From positions 1,364,001 through 1,428,000 of the forward strand of contig NZ_CP042806.1 of the NCBI RefSeq assembly GCF_008000815.1: a DNA stretch of 64,000 nucleotides, in the 5' to 3' direction. The notes below the pieces were generated by a model, which was given only the letters and a program-made list of their open reading frames with translations, had not been told where the DNA came from and did no database searches. This document shows positions 26,436 through 36,300 of the stretch, piece after piece. Position 1 is the first letter of the stretch, and every line of letters begins with the position of its first letter. The DNA comes from Terriglobus albidus. GTDB taxonomy: Bacteria; Acidobacteriota; Terriglobia; Terriglobales; Acidobacteriaceae. Both the position numbers and the translations under genes were made by a program.

Positions 26436-27583
26436 AGCTCTCCCTGATCTCTCTTTTCGCTCTCTGCCTGTTGGCGAGCGGTTGCTCGAAGAAGCAAGAC
26501 CCGGCAAACGCCGCGGAGAAGGCTGTCGTCAGCGGCAGTCACATCAAGCTGCCGGTGGACTCGCCACAGCTTGCCCGCATTCAGACACAAGCGGCCAGTG
26601 TGGAACAGGTACCGCAGCAAGAGTTGGTATTGCCCGCAAAGATCGAAGCCGATCCAACGAAGGTTTCTCATATTGCGCTTCCCGTAAGCGGCCGCATCCG
26701 CCAGGTGCTGGTAGCCCTAGGGGATAACGTGCGTCAGGGACAGCCTGTACTCACCGTCGACAGCCCGGATGCCGCTACGGCCATGAGCGCCTACCGGCAG
26801 GCACAGTCGAATATCGCAGTATCGAAAGCTCTTCTGGCAAAGGCAGACGCAGACCTGACGCGCGCGAAGGACCTCTTCGCACATGGCGCCGCCGCGGAGA
26901 AGGATGTTTTTGCAGCGGACGCGGTGAGAGTGCAGTCGGAACAGGCGTTGGTACAGGCGGAGGCCTCCTTTGAGGAAGCAGGCAAGCGTCTTTCCGTCCT
27001 CGGAATTCAGCCCGGCAGTGTGATCAATCAGTACATCACTATTCGATCCAGTGTGACCGGCAAGGTAACTGAGATCAATGCGGTGGGCGGAGAACTGCGC
27101 AATGACACCAGCACTCCCTTCCTGACGGTCGCCGATCTGAGCACCGTATGGGTCTCCGCGGATGTTCCGGAAGATCAGGTGCGCTTCGTCCGCGTAGGAT
27201 CGCCGGTATCGATCACCATCAATTCATTTCCCGGAGAGGTCTTTGCAGCGAAGGTCATGCGCATTGGGGATACGGAGGATCCACAGACCAGAACCATCAA
27301 GGTACGAGCCTTCCTCCCGAATCCCCAGGGCCGGTTCCGTCCCGACATGTTCGCATCGATCCGTGCACAGCAGGGAGCAGTAGAACTACCGACAATTCCT
27401 CGGAGCGCCGTCCTCGAAAGTGAAGGCAGGATCACCGTCTTCGTTGAGCGGGCCAAGGGAGACTACGAACAAGTTCCCGTGCAGTTTGGTTGGCAGGGAC
27501 AGGACCGTGTCGCGGTTGTCAGCGGCATTCACGCCGGAGATCGTGTCGTCGTAAGCGGCGGCATGCTTCTCCGGGGATATTGA
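26432..27583 (+). CDS. Heavy-metal RND efflux periplasmic adaptor (CzcB-type)
   Basis: A 383-residue membrane fusion protein. A lipoprotein signal (LLASGC, Cys at about residue 18) anchors it to the inner membrane. The lipoyl-like halves are at about 80-110 (VSGRIRQVLVALGDNVRQGQ) and 205-225, flanking an alpha-hairpin at about 115-190 rich in Ala/Lys/Glu; a beta-barrel domain and membrane-proximal domain follow. No His-rich metal-binding N-terminus is present. Translationally coupled to the upstream outer-membrane gene by ATGA and nine bases ahead of the pump gene. Confidence 0.92.
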   Translation: MKLSLISLFALCLLASGCSKKQDPANAAEKAVVSGSHIKLPVDSPQLARIQTQAASVEQVPQQELVLPAKIEADPTKVSHIALPVSGRIRQVLVALGDNVRQGQPVLTVDSPDAATAMSAYRQAQSNIAVSKALLAKADADLTRAKDLFAHGAAAEKDVFAADAVRVQSEQALVQAEASFEEAGKRLSVLGIQPGSVINQYITIRSSVTGKVTEINAVGGELRNDTSTPFLTVADLSTVWVSADVPEDQVRFVRVGSPVSITINSFPGEVFAAKVMRIGDTEDPQTRTIKVRAFLPNPQGRFRPDMFASIRAQQGAVELPTIPRSAVLESEGRITVFVERAKGDYEQVPVQFGWQGQDRVAVVSGIHAGDRVVVSGGMLLRGY

Positions 27584-27592
27584 GGTAAATCG

Positions 27593-30500
27593 ATGATCTC
27601 TCAGATCCTTCGCTTTGCCCTGCGTCAGCGCTTCATCACGCTCCTGCTCTGCCTGCTCCTGATCGGATTCGGCCTCTGGTCTTTCGAGCAGTTGAAGATC
27701 GAAGCTTATCCCGACATCTCCGACACTCAGGTTGAGGTCATTACGACCTATCCGGGTCTTGCCGCCCAGGAGATGGAACAGCAGATCACCATCCCACTGG
27801 AACGCGCGCTGAATAACGCTCCCAAGCTGGAGGCGCGCCGTTCGCGCACCATCTACGGTTTGTCGATCATCGATCTGACCTTTGCCTATGGAACGGACGA
27901 CTACTTTGCCCGCCAGGTGGTGAATGAAAAGCTCGGTCAGGTCACCTTGCCTCCGGGCGTCGTGCCCTCACTCGCGCCATTGTCCACGCCCATTGGCGAG
28001 ATGTATCGCTTCACGCTCGAAGGCCCGCAGGGCATGGGCGAAATGCAGCTCCGGGAACTGGAAGACTGGGTTATCGCTCCGCGGCTTCTTCAGGTTCCCG
28101 GAGTAGCGGACGTAACGCCGTTCGGTGGCCTGATCAAGCAGTACCAGATCGCGATCGATCCTGCGTTGCTGGAGAAGTACGGTCTGACCGTAAATACCGT
28201 GGTCAACGCCGTGAAATCCAACAACCGCAATGCCGGCGGAGCCGTTATCGACAATACCCAGCAGTCGATGGTGGTGCGCGGCACCGGTCTGCTGCGCTCG
28301 ACAGACGATATCGCCAATATCGTACTGACCGCGATCAAAGGCACCCCAGTGCTTGTGAAGGATGTTGGCACCGTACAGATCGGCGCTGCTCTGCAAACAG
28401 GCATCTTCGGACTGAATCAAAAATCGGGTGGTATCGAAGGTATCGTCCTGATGCGCCGTGGAGAGAACCCATCGGAGGTACTGGCAGCGCTCAAGGACGC
28501 GATTACAGAACTCAACGAGACCCGGCTGCCGCCCGGCGTACGCATTGTCCCCATCTACGACCGCACAGAGCTGGTGGACAACACGTTGCACACCGTCTCG
28601 CATACTCTGCTCGAAGGATTCATCATCGTCATTTTAGTGCTGATGTTTTTTCTCGGAAGCCCAAAAGCAGCGTTGTTGACAGCCATTACCGTCCCTCTCT
28701 CTTTGCTGTTTGCATTCATCTGCATGTACCTCAATGGCGTGCCGGCAAACCTGCTCAGCCTTGGCGCCCTGGACTTCGGCATCATCGTCGATGGAACGCT
28801 CGTCATGGTGGAGCACATCGTGCGTAACCTTGCCCACCGCAAGCCCATGCCCGGTGAAGGTGTCATGGATGTCATTCGCGATTCAGCTCTCGAAGTCGAG
28901 CGGCCGATCTTCTTCTCGTTGCTGATCCTGATTGCCGCCTACATCCCGCTTTTTACACTGCAGCGGGTCGAACGCCGTCTCTTCACGCCGATGGCCTTCA
29001 CTGTCTGCTCGGCTCTCGTCGGGTCGCTCTTGCTCGCACTCACAGTAATTCCGGTGTTGGCGACCTATCTCTTCCGAGACAAGTTCCCAACCTGGGAGAA
29101 TCCGGTGCTCGGATGGTTGAGTGAACGCTATGAGCGCGTATTACATGTTCTGATGGAGCGCCCCCGCACCGTTGTGCTGGCAGCTTCGGGCATCGTTCTA
29201 GCCGCCCTGTTGATCGGTGGCACGCTCGGCAGTGAGTTCTTGCCAACACTCGATGAGGGCGTGATCTGGATTCGCGCCAACCTTCCTCCGGGAATCTCGC
29301 TCCAGGAGTCTTCTCATATCGCGTCCGACATGCGGGCAATCATCCAGTCCTATCCGGAAGTAAAGCTCGTAACCTCGCAGACGGGACGCAACGACTCGGG
29401 TACGGACCCATTTGGTCCGAATCGCAACGAGATGCTGATTGCGTTGAAGCCCTACAACACATGGCCCTCTGGTGTTTCCAAGGCCGATCTGATTCAGGAA
29501 CTCCGGGCACGGCTAAATCGAGAGATTCCCGGAGCGACGCTTAACTTTACGCAGCCCATCATCGATACGGTAACCGAAACGATTACGGGATCGTCCGCGG
29601 ATCTCGCCGTAATCATCAGTGGGCCTGACCTGGCAGAACTTCGCGGCCTGGCGAACGCTTCATTGAAGACGATCCGCGACGTCAAAGGCTCGACCGATGT
29701 CTCCATCGAGCAGGAAGCGGATCAGCCTGGCTTGCGCATCGACGTCGATCGCGGAAAGATTGCACGGTACGGTCTGAATATCGAAGACGTGAACAGCATC
29801 ATCGAATCAGCCGTCGGTGGCATCCCTGTCGGCACGCTTTACGACCGGGAGCGTCAGTTCGATGTCATCACCCGGTATGTCCCGAGCGCTCGCAGCACTC
29901 CGAGTGATATTGGGAACCTTCTGCTCCACACTGCCGATGGCGGGCGCGTACCGTTGCGTGATGTTGCCTCGATCCAGGTCGTCAACGGAGCCAGCATCGT
30001 AGCTCGACGTGAGAATGAACGCCAGATTACCGTGCGCACAAACATCATTGGTCGCGATCAGGGAGGATTTGTAGCCGAGGCACAAGAGCACTTTGCATCC
30101 CAGATCAAGTTGCCGCCTGGATATCGCGTGACGTGGGGAGGGCAGTTCGAGAATCTCGACCGTGCCCGGCGGAGACTTTATGTCATAATGCCGGTCACCA
30201 TCGGCATTATCTTTGCGCTGCTGTTCTTTGCTTTCGGATCTACATCGAACGCTCTCCTTGTCTTGATCAACGTTCCGTTCTCTGCTGTCGGAGGCATTCT
30301 TCTCCTGTGGTTGCGGGGAATGCACTTCAGCGTCTCCGCCGCAGTTGGATTCATCAGTTTGTTCGGCGTCGCCGTGATGAGCGGAGTACTTTACATCTCC
30401 GAGATCAATCGCCGCCGCCATGAGGACGGAGCGAGCCTTGAAGAAGCTGTCATCCAGGGCGCGAAGTCACAGCTCCGCCCACGCCTGATTCTTATTCTTG

Positions 30501-30670
30501 TCGCGCTGCTGGGCATGGTACCCGCGGCAACGGCAGTCGGTATCGGATCGGACGTGCAGCGTCCTCTTGCCAGCGTAGTCGTGGGCGGTCTACTATCCAC
30601 GCTGTTTTTGACGCTGTTGGCGCTGCCCAGTCTCTACTATCTGGTCGAACACCGGAAGGAGCAACGATGA
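27593..30670 (+). CDS. Heavy-metal RND efflux pump (CzcA-type)
   Basis: A 1,025-residue inner-membrane proton antiporter of the HME-RND family, with 12 membrane helices in the standard pattern and two large periplasmic loops. In helix 4 the motif DFGIIVDG starts at Asp394 and continues to Glu407 (DFGxxxDGxxxxxE), the pattern of divalent-cation pumps (Zn, Co, Cd, Ni), unlike the monovalent Cu/Ag group. The N-terminus MISQILRFALRQRFITLLLC and the EAYPDISDTQVEVITTYPG segment are typical. Together with the RcnR-like sensor this points to nickel or cobalt, possibly with zinc. The next gene overlaps it as ATGA. Confidence 0.93.
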   Translation: MISQILRFALRQRFITLLLCLLLIGFGLWSFEQLKIEAYPDISDTQVEVITTYPGLAAQEMEQQITIPLERALNNAPKLEARRSRTIYGLSIIDLTFAYGTDDYFARQVVNEKLGQVTLPPGVVPSLAPLSTPIGEMYRFTLEGPQGMGEMQLRELEDWVIAPRLLQVPGVADVTPFGGLIKQYQIAIDPALLEKYGLTVNTVVNAVKSNNRNAGGAVIDNTQQSMVVRGTGLLRSTDDIANIVLTAIKGTPVLVKDVGTVQIGAALQTGIFGLNQKSGGIEGIVLMRRGENPSEVLAALKDAITELNETRLPPGVRIVPIYDRTELVDNTLHTVSHTLLEGFIIVILVLMFFLGSPKAALLTAITVPLSLLFAFICMYLNGVPANLLSLGALDFGIIVDGTLVMVEHIVRNLAHRKPMPGEGVMDVIRDSALEVERPIFFSLLILIAAYIPLFTLQRVERRLFTPMAFTVCSALVGSLLLALTVIPVLATYLFRDKFPTWENPVLGWLSERYERVLHVLMERPRTVVLAASGIVLAALLIGGTLGSEFLPTLDEGVIWIRANLPPGISLQESSHIASDMRAIIQSYPEVKLVTSQTGRNDSGTDPFGPNRNEMLIALKPYNTWPSGVSKADLIQELRARLNREIPGATLNFTQPIIDTVTETITGSSADLAVIISGPDLAELRGLANASLKTIRDVKGSTDVSIEQEADQPGLRIDVDRGKIARYGLNIEDVNSIIESAVGGIPVGTLYDRERQFDVITRYVPSARSTPSDIGNLLLHTADGGRVPLRDVASIQVVNGASIVARRENERQITVRTNIIGRDQGGFVAEAQEHFASQIKLPPGYRVTWGGQFENLDRARRRLYVIMPVTIGIIFALLFFAFGSTSNALLVLINVPFSAVGGILLLWLRGMHFSVSAAVGFISLFGVAVMSGVLYISEINRRRHEDGASLEEAVIQGAKSQLRPRLILILVALLGMVPAATAVGIGSDVQRPLASVVVGGLLSTLFLTLLALPSLYYLVEHRKEQR

Positions 30671-31044
30671 GCACCCGAATTTTGATGATCTTCTGTGATG
30701 AGACTGACCTTTGGATGGGTGGCGAACAGCTCTATGCCGCAATTGTGCGTAAACTCCATCGCCACGGCATTGCCGGTGCGACGGTCTTGCGCGGTCTGAT
30801 GGGCTACGGAGTCCACCGCCGTATCCACAAGAAGGGACTCTTCGGCGTCTCCGATGAGACTCCGATTGTGATCCTCGCCATCGACGAAGAACAGAAACTG
30901 CGAGAGATGTTGCCGATCCTTGTCCCGATGGTCAAAGAAGGCCTCATCAATCTGGTGGATACAGAAGTGATCTCCTTCGGTGCAGATCGTGCATTATCCG
31001 GCGAAGAAGACGCAGGAACTCGGGATGATGAAGATGGCGACTAG
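30667..31044 (+). CDS. PII-like DUF190 protein
   Basis: A 125-residue cytoplasmic protein of the DUF190 family, which has a PII-like ferredoxin fold and is assumed to sense small molecules as a trimer. Visible family text: LYAAIVRKLHRHGIAGATVLRG, then GYGVHRRIHKKGLFGVSDETPIV (T-loop-like region) and MLPILVPMVKEGLINLVDTEV. The C-terminal 20 residues are acidic. Its ATG overlaps the stop of the pump gene by four bases, so it is translated with the pump and may modulate it or report metal or nucleotide state. The effector is unknown. Confidence 0.88.
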   Translation: MSTRILMIFCDETDLWMGGEQLYAAIVRKLHRHGIAGATVLRGLMGYGVHRRIHKKGLFGVSDETPIVILAIDEEQKLREMLPILVPMVKEGLINLVDTEVISFGADRALSGEEDAGTRDDEDGD

Positions 31045-31060
31045 AGCCGAAAAGCTTACC

Positions 31061-31225
31061 TTATTGGCTGTGCTGTTGCCCGGCATGGTGCAGGCGCAGC
31101 GGCACTGATCGGGCCAAAGGAGGGGCATCCACTTCGAGTGCGTATATCCCAGGCTGAAGTTGCTGAAACTGGTAGGCTCCGCTGGCGTCGGTCACGCCCG
31201 CGCGAATGGCTCCAGTGAGATTCAT
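31061..31225 (-). pseudogene. Fragment of a carboxypeptidase-regulatory-like domain
   Basis: A short minus-strand frame of 54 codons reads GVTDASGAYQFQQLQPGIYA, the core of the CarboxypepD_reg-type fold that starts acidobacterial TonB receptors, then ends with a Pro/Leu/His tail. Upstream the frame is open for about 25 more codons without a clear start or signal peptide. It is far too short to be a working receptor, so it is most likely a gene relic left when this region was rearranged. Confidence 0.5.
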
Positions 31226-31367
31226 ATTGGGTCGGTTTATTCGAATCCCTGGGTAGAGTTGTTTGAAGACAAACTGAACTTCCAGTTCGATTACAAGAGT
31301 TATTCGCGCGTGTCACTGCCAGCCGCTGTTACTGAAGAAATTGCCGTTCTCTCTACACAGAGAAACA

Positions 31368-31982
31368 CTATCTGTCTCGTGAGGACTGTTTGCCTGGCCA
31401 GATCTGAAGCGCAAGTTTCCCGATCTTCAAAAGCGTTTCCTTGCTCGCACCCGCACGGGCTTGCAGCGACATCCCTAAGAGCGTCGTTCTGAAGAACGAG
31501 ACCAGCAGACGAAGGTCCGTCGATTTTGGAATCTCCTTATCCCGCACCGCCTTCTCCAACCGTTTCAATAAAACCATGTCGGAGAGTGCCCGAAGCCGAT
31601 CCAGCTCTTGTTGCAAGTGGTCGTACTTTGGGGAACATGTAGGAAGGGCGAGGCAAAGCATGCAGCCACTAGGCTGATCTTTGCGGGTCAATTCGGCAGC
31701 AGTGACGCGAAACAGGTTCTCAAAACCCTCTTTGGCCGTTTTGCCTTCCATAACAGCAGCGTCAAAGACACTGCCTCTTCCTGTTCGGTAGTGGTTTACT
31801 GCATCGAGAAATAGCGTCTCTTTATCACCGAACGATGAATAGAGGCTCGAGGTTTGGATGCCCATAGCGCCGGCGAGATCGTCAACGGAGGTCTGCTCGA
31901 ATCCCCGGTTCCAAAACAACAGCATGGCCGCGTCTAATGCGGTCTCTCTGTCGAACGTCTTTGGCCGTCCACGTTGACTCAT
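31368..31982 (-). CDS. TetR-family transcriptional regulator
   Basis: A 204-residue TetR-type repressor. The DNA-binding region lies at residues 8-55 (FDRETALDAAMLLFWNRGFE, then the helix-turn-helix SVDDLAGAMGIQTSSLYSSF and GDKETLF). The ligand-binding half contains CMLCLALPTCSP, a Cys-rich stretch seen in several TetR regulators of this subgroup. It is divergent from the AcrAB-OprM-type pump and would be expected to repress it and itself; a palindrome in the shared spacer could be the operator. The inducer is unknown. Confidence 0.9.
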   Translation of the reverse strand: MSQRGRPKTFDRETALDAAMLLFWNRGFEQTSVDDLAGAMGIQTSSLYSSFGDKETLFLDAVNHYRTGRGSVFDAAVMEGKTAKEGFENLFRVTAAELTRKDQPSGCMLCLALPTCSPKYDHLQQELDRLRALSDMVLLKRLEKAVRDKEIPKSTDLRLLVSFFRTTLLGMSLQARAGASKETLLKIGKLALQIWPGKQSSRDR

Positions 31983-32070
31983 GCCTGTGTACCCCTTTTA
32001 TTGGAGCACACGTTTCAAAAAAAGTTGCAGCCTGCTGAATCCTACGCAAGCTGTACACATCTATTTCTGA

Positions 32071-32080
32071 AACGATCGTT
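32071..32080. promoter_or_regulatory. Candidate TetR operator palindrome
   Basis: AACGATCGTT is a perfect 10-base palindrome, 90 bases before the tetR start and 65 bases before the adaptor gene start; TATAAA follows at 32082-32087. Position and symmetry fit a dimeric repressor site overlapping the pump promoter, by inference. Confidence 0.45.
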
Positions 32081-32144
32081 CTATAAAAATGCCGCCAAGT
32101 CAGGCGAGACGCGAGAACGATGCGACACGATTTTAGGAGATACC

Positions 32145-33347
32145 ATGCAAGGCATTCTCAAAAAGGGATCATCGCTGGTGCGTACAGGGATGTGGTTGAT
32201 CGCTTTGTCCGCTATCACAGTTGCTGCCGCCGGCTGCAAGCAAGCAGCACCTGAAACGAAGCCAAAACTAGCGGCGGCTCCGGTCGATGCGGCGCAGGTC
32301 ATCACCAGAGATGTTCGCGTCTCCGATGAATTTAATGGCCGCGTGTGGGCGACGAACTCCGTAGAGATTCGGCCCCGCGTGACAGGCTACATCGACCGCA
32401 TTGCCTTCCGGGAAGGGCAAATGGTCCATAAGGGTGATCTGCTTTATGTCATCGATCCCCGGCCCTACAAGGATGTGGCAGATAGCGCCAAGGCTGGATT
32501 GGACCGGGAGCACGCGGCGGCAGACTTCGCGAAGATCCAGACGGAACGGGCGCAACGGCTCAAGCAGCAGGACGCCGTCTCCCAGGAGGAATTACAGAAC
32601 CGCAGTTCTGACCTGCTGCAGAGTGGAGCACGGGTCAAAGCAGCAGAGGCAGCCGTGGCTTCCGCTGAGCTGAACCTCTCCTATACCGAAGTGCGCTCGC
32701 CGATCGATGGCCGCATCAGCCGAACCCTGCTGACGTTGGGAAATCTTGCCCAGGCGGATCAAACCGTGCTGACATCGGTCGTTTCGGTGGACCCGGTTTA
32801 TGTCTACTTCGACTGTGATGAACAAAGCTATCTTCGCTTCCAGCAGAGCTCGCATCGCGGAAGCGGCGTTGGCGCTGAGAATCCAGTCCGGGTTGCCCTG
32901 GCGAATGAGGCAGGTTTTCCGCATGCCGGCCACATCGATTTCGTTGATAACCAGCTCAATCCGACTACTGGCACTATTCGAGCCCGTGTGGTGCTCGCAA
33001 ATCCTGACCAGACACTGACACCCGGCTTGTTTGCCCGCGTTCAGTTACAGAGCGCTGCGCCGGCACAGGCGATTCTGATCGACGATAAGGCCGTTTTGAC
33101 GGATCAGGACCGCAAATATGTCTATGTCGTCGGAGAGGGTAACGTCGCGCAACGTAAGGATATCGTTCTGGGCGGCACGAATGATGGACTGCGCATTGTG
33201 AAATCTGGCTTGACGCCTCAGGACCGGGTGGTTGTGGGAGGGCTGCAACTGATTTATTTCCCCGGCGCACCGATCACGCCAAAGGAAACCAGCATGGAAG
33301 TCTCAACCGCGGGTCTGAACAATATCGCCGTCGCGGCAAAGAAATAA
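32145..33347 (+). CDS. RND multidrug efflux periplasmic adaptor (AcrA/MexE-type)
   Basis: A 400-residue membrane fusion protein with a lipoprotein signal (hydrophobic LIALSAITVAAAGC; lipid-modified Cys at about residue 30). The lipoyl motif region is RVTGYIDRIAFREGQMVHKG with DLLYVIDPRPY, then an alpha-hairpin (about 100-160), the second lipoyl half SYTEVRSPIDGRISR, a beta-barrel and a membrane-proximal domain. The start at 32145 has AGGAG at 32135-32139; the longer frame from 31974 runs through the promoter. It is the first gene of a three-gene pump operon. Confidence 0.93.
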   Translation: MQGILKKGSSLVRTGMWLIALSAITVAAAGCKQAAPETKPKLAAAPVDAAQVITRDVRVSDEFNGRVWATNSVEIRPRVTGYIDRIAFREGQMVHKGDLLYVIDPRPYKDVADSAKAGLDREHAAADFAKIQTERAQRLKQQDAVSQEELQNRSSDLLQSGARVKAAEAAVASAELNLSYTEVRSPIDGRISRTLLTLGNLAQADQTVLTSVVSVDPVYVYFDCDEQSYLRFQQSSHRGSGVGAENPVRVALANEAGFPHAGHIDFVDNQLNPTTGTIRARVVLANPDQTLTPGLFARVQLQSAAPAQAILIDDKAVLTDQDRKYVYVVGEGNVAQRKDIVLGGTNDGLRIVKSGLTPQDRVVVGGLQLIYFPGAPITPKETSMEVSTAGLNNIAVAAKK

Positions 33348-33359
33348 GAGGTCACGGCA

Positions 33360-36300
33360 ATGAACATCTCGAAATTCTTCATCGATCGTCCCATCTTCGC
33401 GATTGTTCTTTCCATCATCATCTTTTGCCTTGGGCTCATCGCGATCCCAATTCTTCCGTCGGGACAATATCCCGAAGTCGTGCCGCCGAGCGTGGTCGTG
33501 CGCACGAACTATCCCGGAGCGAATCCTAAGGCGATCGCTGAGACAGTTGCCGAACCGCTGGAAGAAGCCATCAACGGTGTTGAAGGCATCATGTACATGA
33601 AGTCTGTTGCCGGCTCGGACGGCAGCCTTCAGGTCATCGTTACGTTCCGTCCGGGTGTCGATCCGGATACCGCGGCTGTTCGTGTACAGAACCGTGTCAG
33701 CCAGGCTTTATCCCGTCTGCCAGACGAAGTTCGCCAGTTCGGTGTGACTACTCAGAAGCAGTCGCCGACACCGCTGATGTATGTCGGCCTGCTGTCTAAG
33801 AAAGGCCACCACGATGCGCTATACCTTCGGAACTATGGTGTCCTTCATGTGAAGGACGAGTTGTCGCGGTTGAATGGCATTGGCGATGTTCAACTGCTGG
33901 GTTCCGGCGACTATTCCATGCGGGTATGGCTGGATCCGAACCGCCTGGCATCGCGCGGTATCACCTCGGACGACGTTGTCAGTGCTATCCGGGAACAGAA
34001 CGTGCAGGTGTCCGCGGGTCAGCTTGGCGCGGAACCTTCGCCGAAGAAGCCGGACTTTCTCACCTCCATCAACGTTCGCGGGCGGCTTACAACGCCGGAA
34101 GAGTTCAGCAACATCGTGCTGAAGTCCGGAGCAAACGGTCAGGTGGTTCACCTGTCAGACGTCGCGCGTGTAGAGCTCGGATCGAGTGACTACACACTTC
34201 ACACGTACCTTGATACTCAGGACACCGCCATTGTTGGCATCTTTCTGACGCCCGGCGCCAATGCACTCGGCGTCGCGAAAGAGGTCTATGCCAAGCTGAA
34301 GGAGCTGTCGAAGGCGTTCCCGGACGATCTGGACTATAAGGTCATCTGGGATCCGACGGAATTTATTCGGGATTCGATTGACGCGGTGCAGCACACGCTG
34401 ATCGAAGCTGTATTCCTGGTAGTTCTTGTTGTCATCGTGTTTCTGCAGACATGGAGAGCTTCGATCATCCCGTTGATCGCAGTCCCCGTTTCCATCGTTG
34501 GCACCTTCGCGTGGCTCTACATCCTGGGCTATTCGATCAACACCTTGACCCTCTTCGGCATGGTCCTGGCGATCGGTATCGTAGTGGACGATGCAATTGT
34601 TGTGGTCGAGAATGTTGAGCGGTTTATCGAACATGGGCTTACCCCACGTGAGGCCGCTCACCAGGCAATGAAGGAAGTTTCGGGGCCAATCATCGCTATC
34701 GCGCTCGTCCTCTGCGCGGTGTTCGTTCCGATGGCTTTCCTTACGGGAATCACGGGCCAGTTCTACAAGCAGTTCGCGGTGACCATTGCGATCTCGACGG
34801 TCATCTCCGCGATCAACTCACTCACTCTTTCGCCGGCGCTTGCAGCGAAGCTTCTGCATACGCCAGGCGCGCAAAAAGACTGGTTCGCACGTGCTATCGA
34901 TGTTGCTCTCGGCTGGTTCTTCCGCCCCTTCAACCGGCTCTTCAAAAGAAGTTCTGAAGCGTATCAAGGCGTTGTTGGACGGAGCTTCCGCTTCCGTGGC
35001 GGTGTGTTTCTGGTCTACTTTGTGTTGATCGGGTCGATCTACCTGTTGTTCAACAACGTGCCCGGTGGCTTCATTCCCACCCAGGATGAGCTGTATCTCT
35101 TCGGAGGGGCGAAACTGCCTGAGGGCGCATCCCTGGCACGTACGGATGATGTCCTTAGACAGATGGTGAAGGCGGCGCATGAAGTCGACGGCGTCGAGAT
35201 GCTCCCGGCCATGTCGGGCTTCAACGCATTACAAGCCGCGAACACACCGAACCTCGCAACTTCTTACATTCGCCTCAAAGACTTCAAAGACCGACACGAG
35301 ACTGCCGAGCAGATCCTCGTTGAGCTCAACAAGAAATATTCCCGCATCCCCGGCGCCATCGCCTTCGCTTTGATGCCGCCGCCGATTCAGGGACTCGGGA
35401 ATGGATCCGGTTACTCGCTCTATATCGAGGATCGTGCTGGACTTGGTTATGGCGCTCTGCAGAGTGGATTGGCAGCATTTCAGGCTGCCGTCTCGCAGAC
35501 ACCCGGCATGACCTATCCGGTCTCTTCGTATCAATCGAATATTCCTCAACTGGAAGTTCAAGTGGATCGAGAGAAGGCGAAGGCGCAAGGCATCTCGCTC
35601 ACCGATGTCTTCAACACGCTCCAGAGCTATCTTGGCTCGATCTACGTGAACGATTTCAATACCTTCGGCCGCGTATATCGCGTGATGGTGCAGGCGGATG
35701 CTCAATTCCGCCAGCGCCCTGAAGACATTACAAATCTTCGAGTGCGGAATGGGAACGGAGAGATGGTTCCGATTGGCTCGATCGCGACAATTACGCAGGC
35801 ATTTGGTCCAGATCCGGTGATGCGCTACAACGGTTATCCCGCTGCAGACCTCATCGGTGATGCCGATCCGCGTGTGCTCTCATCAGGTCAGGTCATCGAC
35901 AAGCTCAACGAGATTGCAAAGAAGACGCTGCCTCCGGGTATGGTGCTGGAATACACCGACCTGAGCTATCAGCAAACGACGCAAAGCCATTCCGCGGCGA
36001 TCGTGTTCCCGTTGGCAATTCTGCTCGTCTTTCTCGTTCTGGCTTCACTCTACGAGAGTTGGACTCTACCGCTCGCCGTTATCCTCATTGTCCCGGTATG
36101 TATCTTTGCCGCACTCTTTGGCGTGTGGCTTACAGGAGGCGACAACAACATCTTTGTCCAGGTTGGCCTGGTAGTACTGATGGGCCTCGCCTGCAAGAAC
36201 GCCATTCTGATTGTCGAATTCGCCCGCGAACTCGAGATGCAGGGTATGACGACGGTAGAGGCTGCTCTCGAAGCCTGCCATCTGCGTCTTCGTCCCATCA

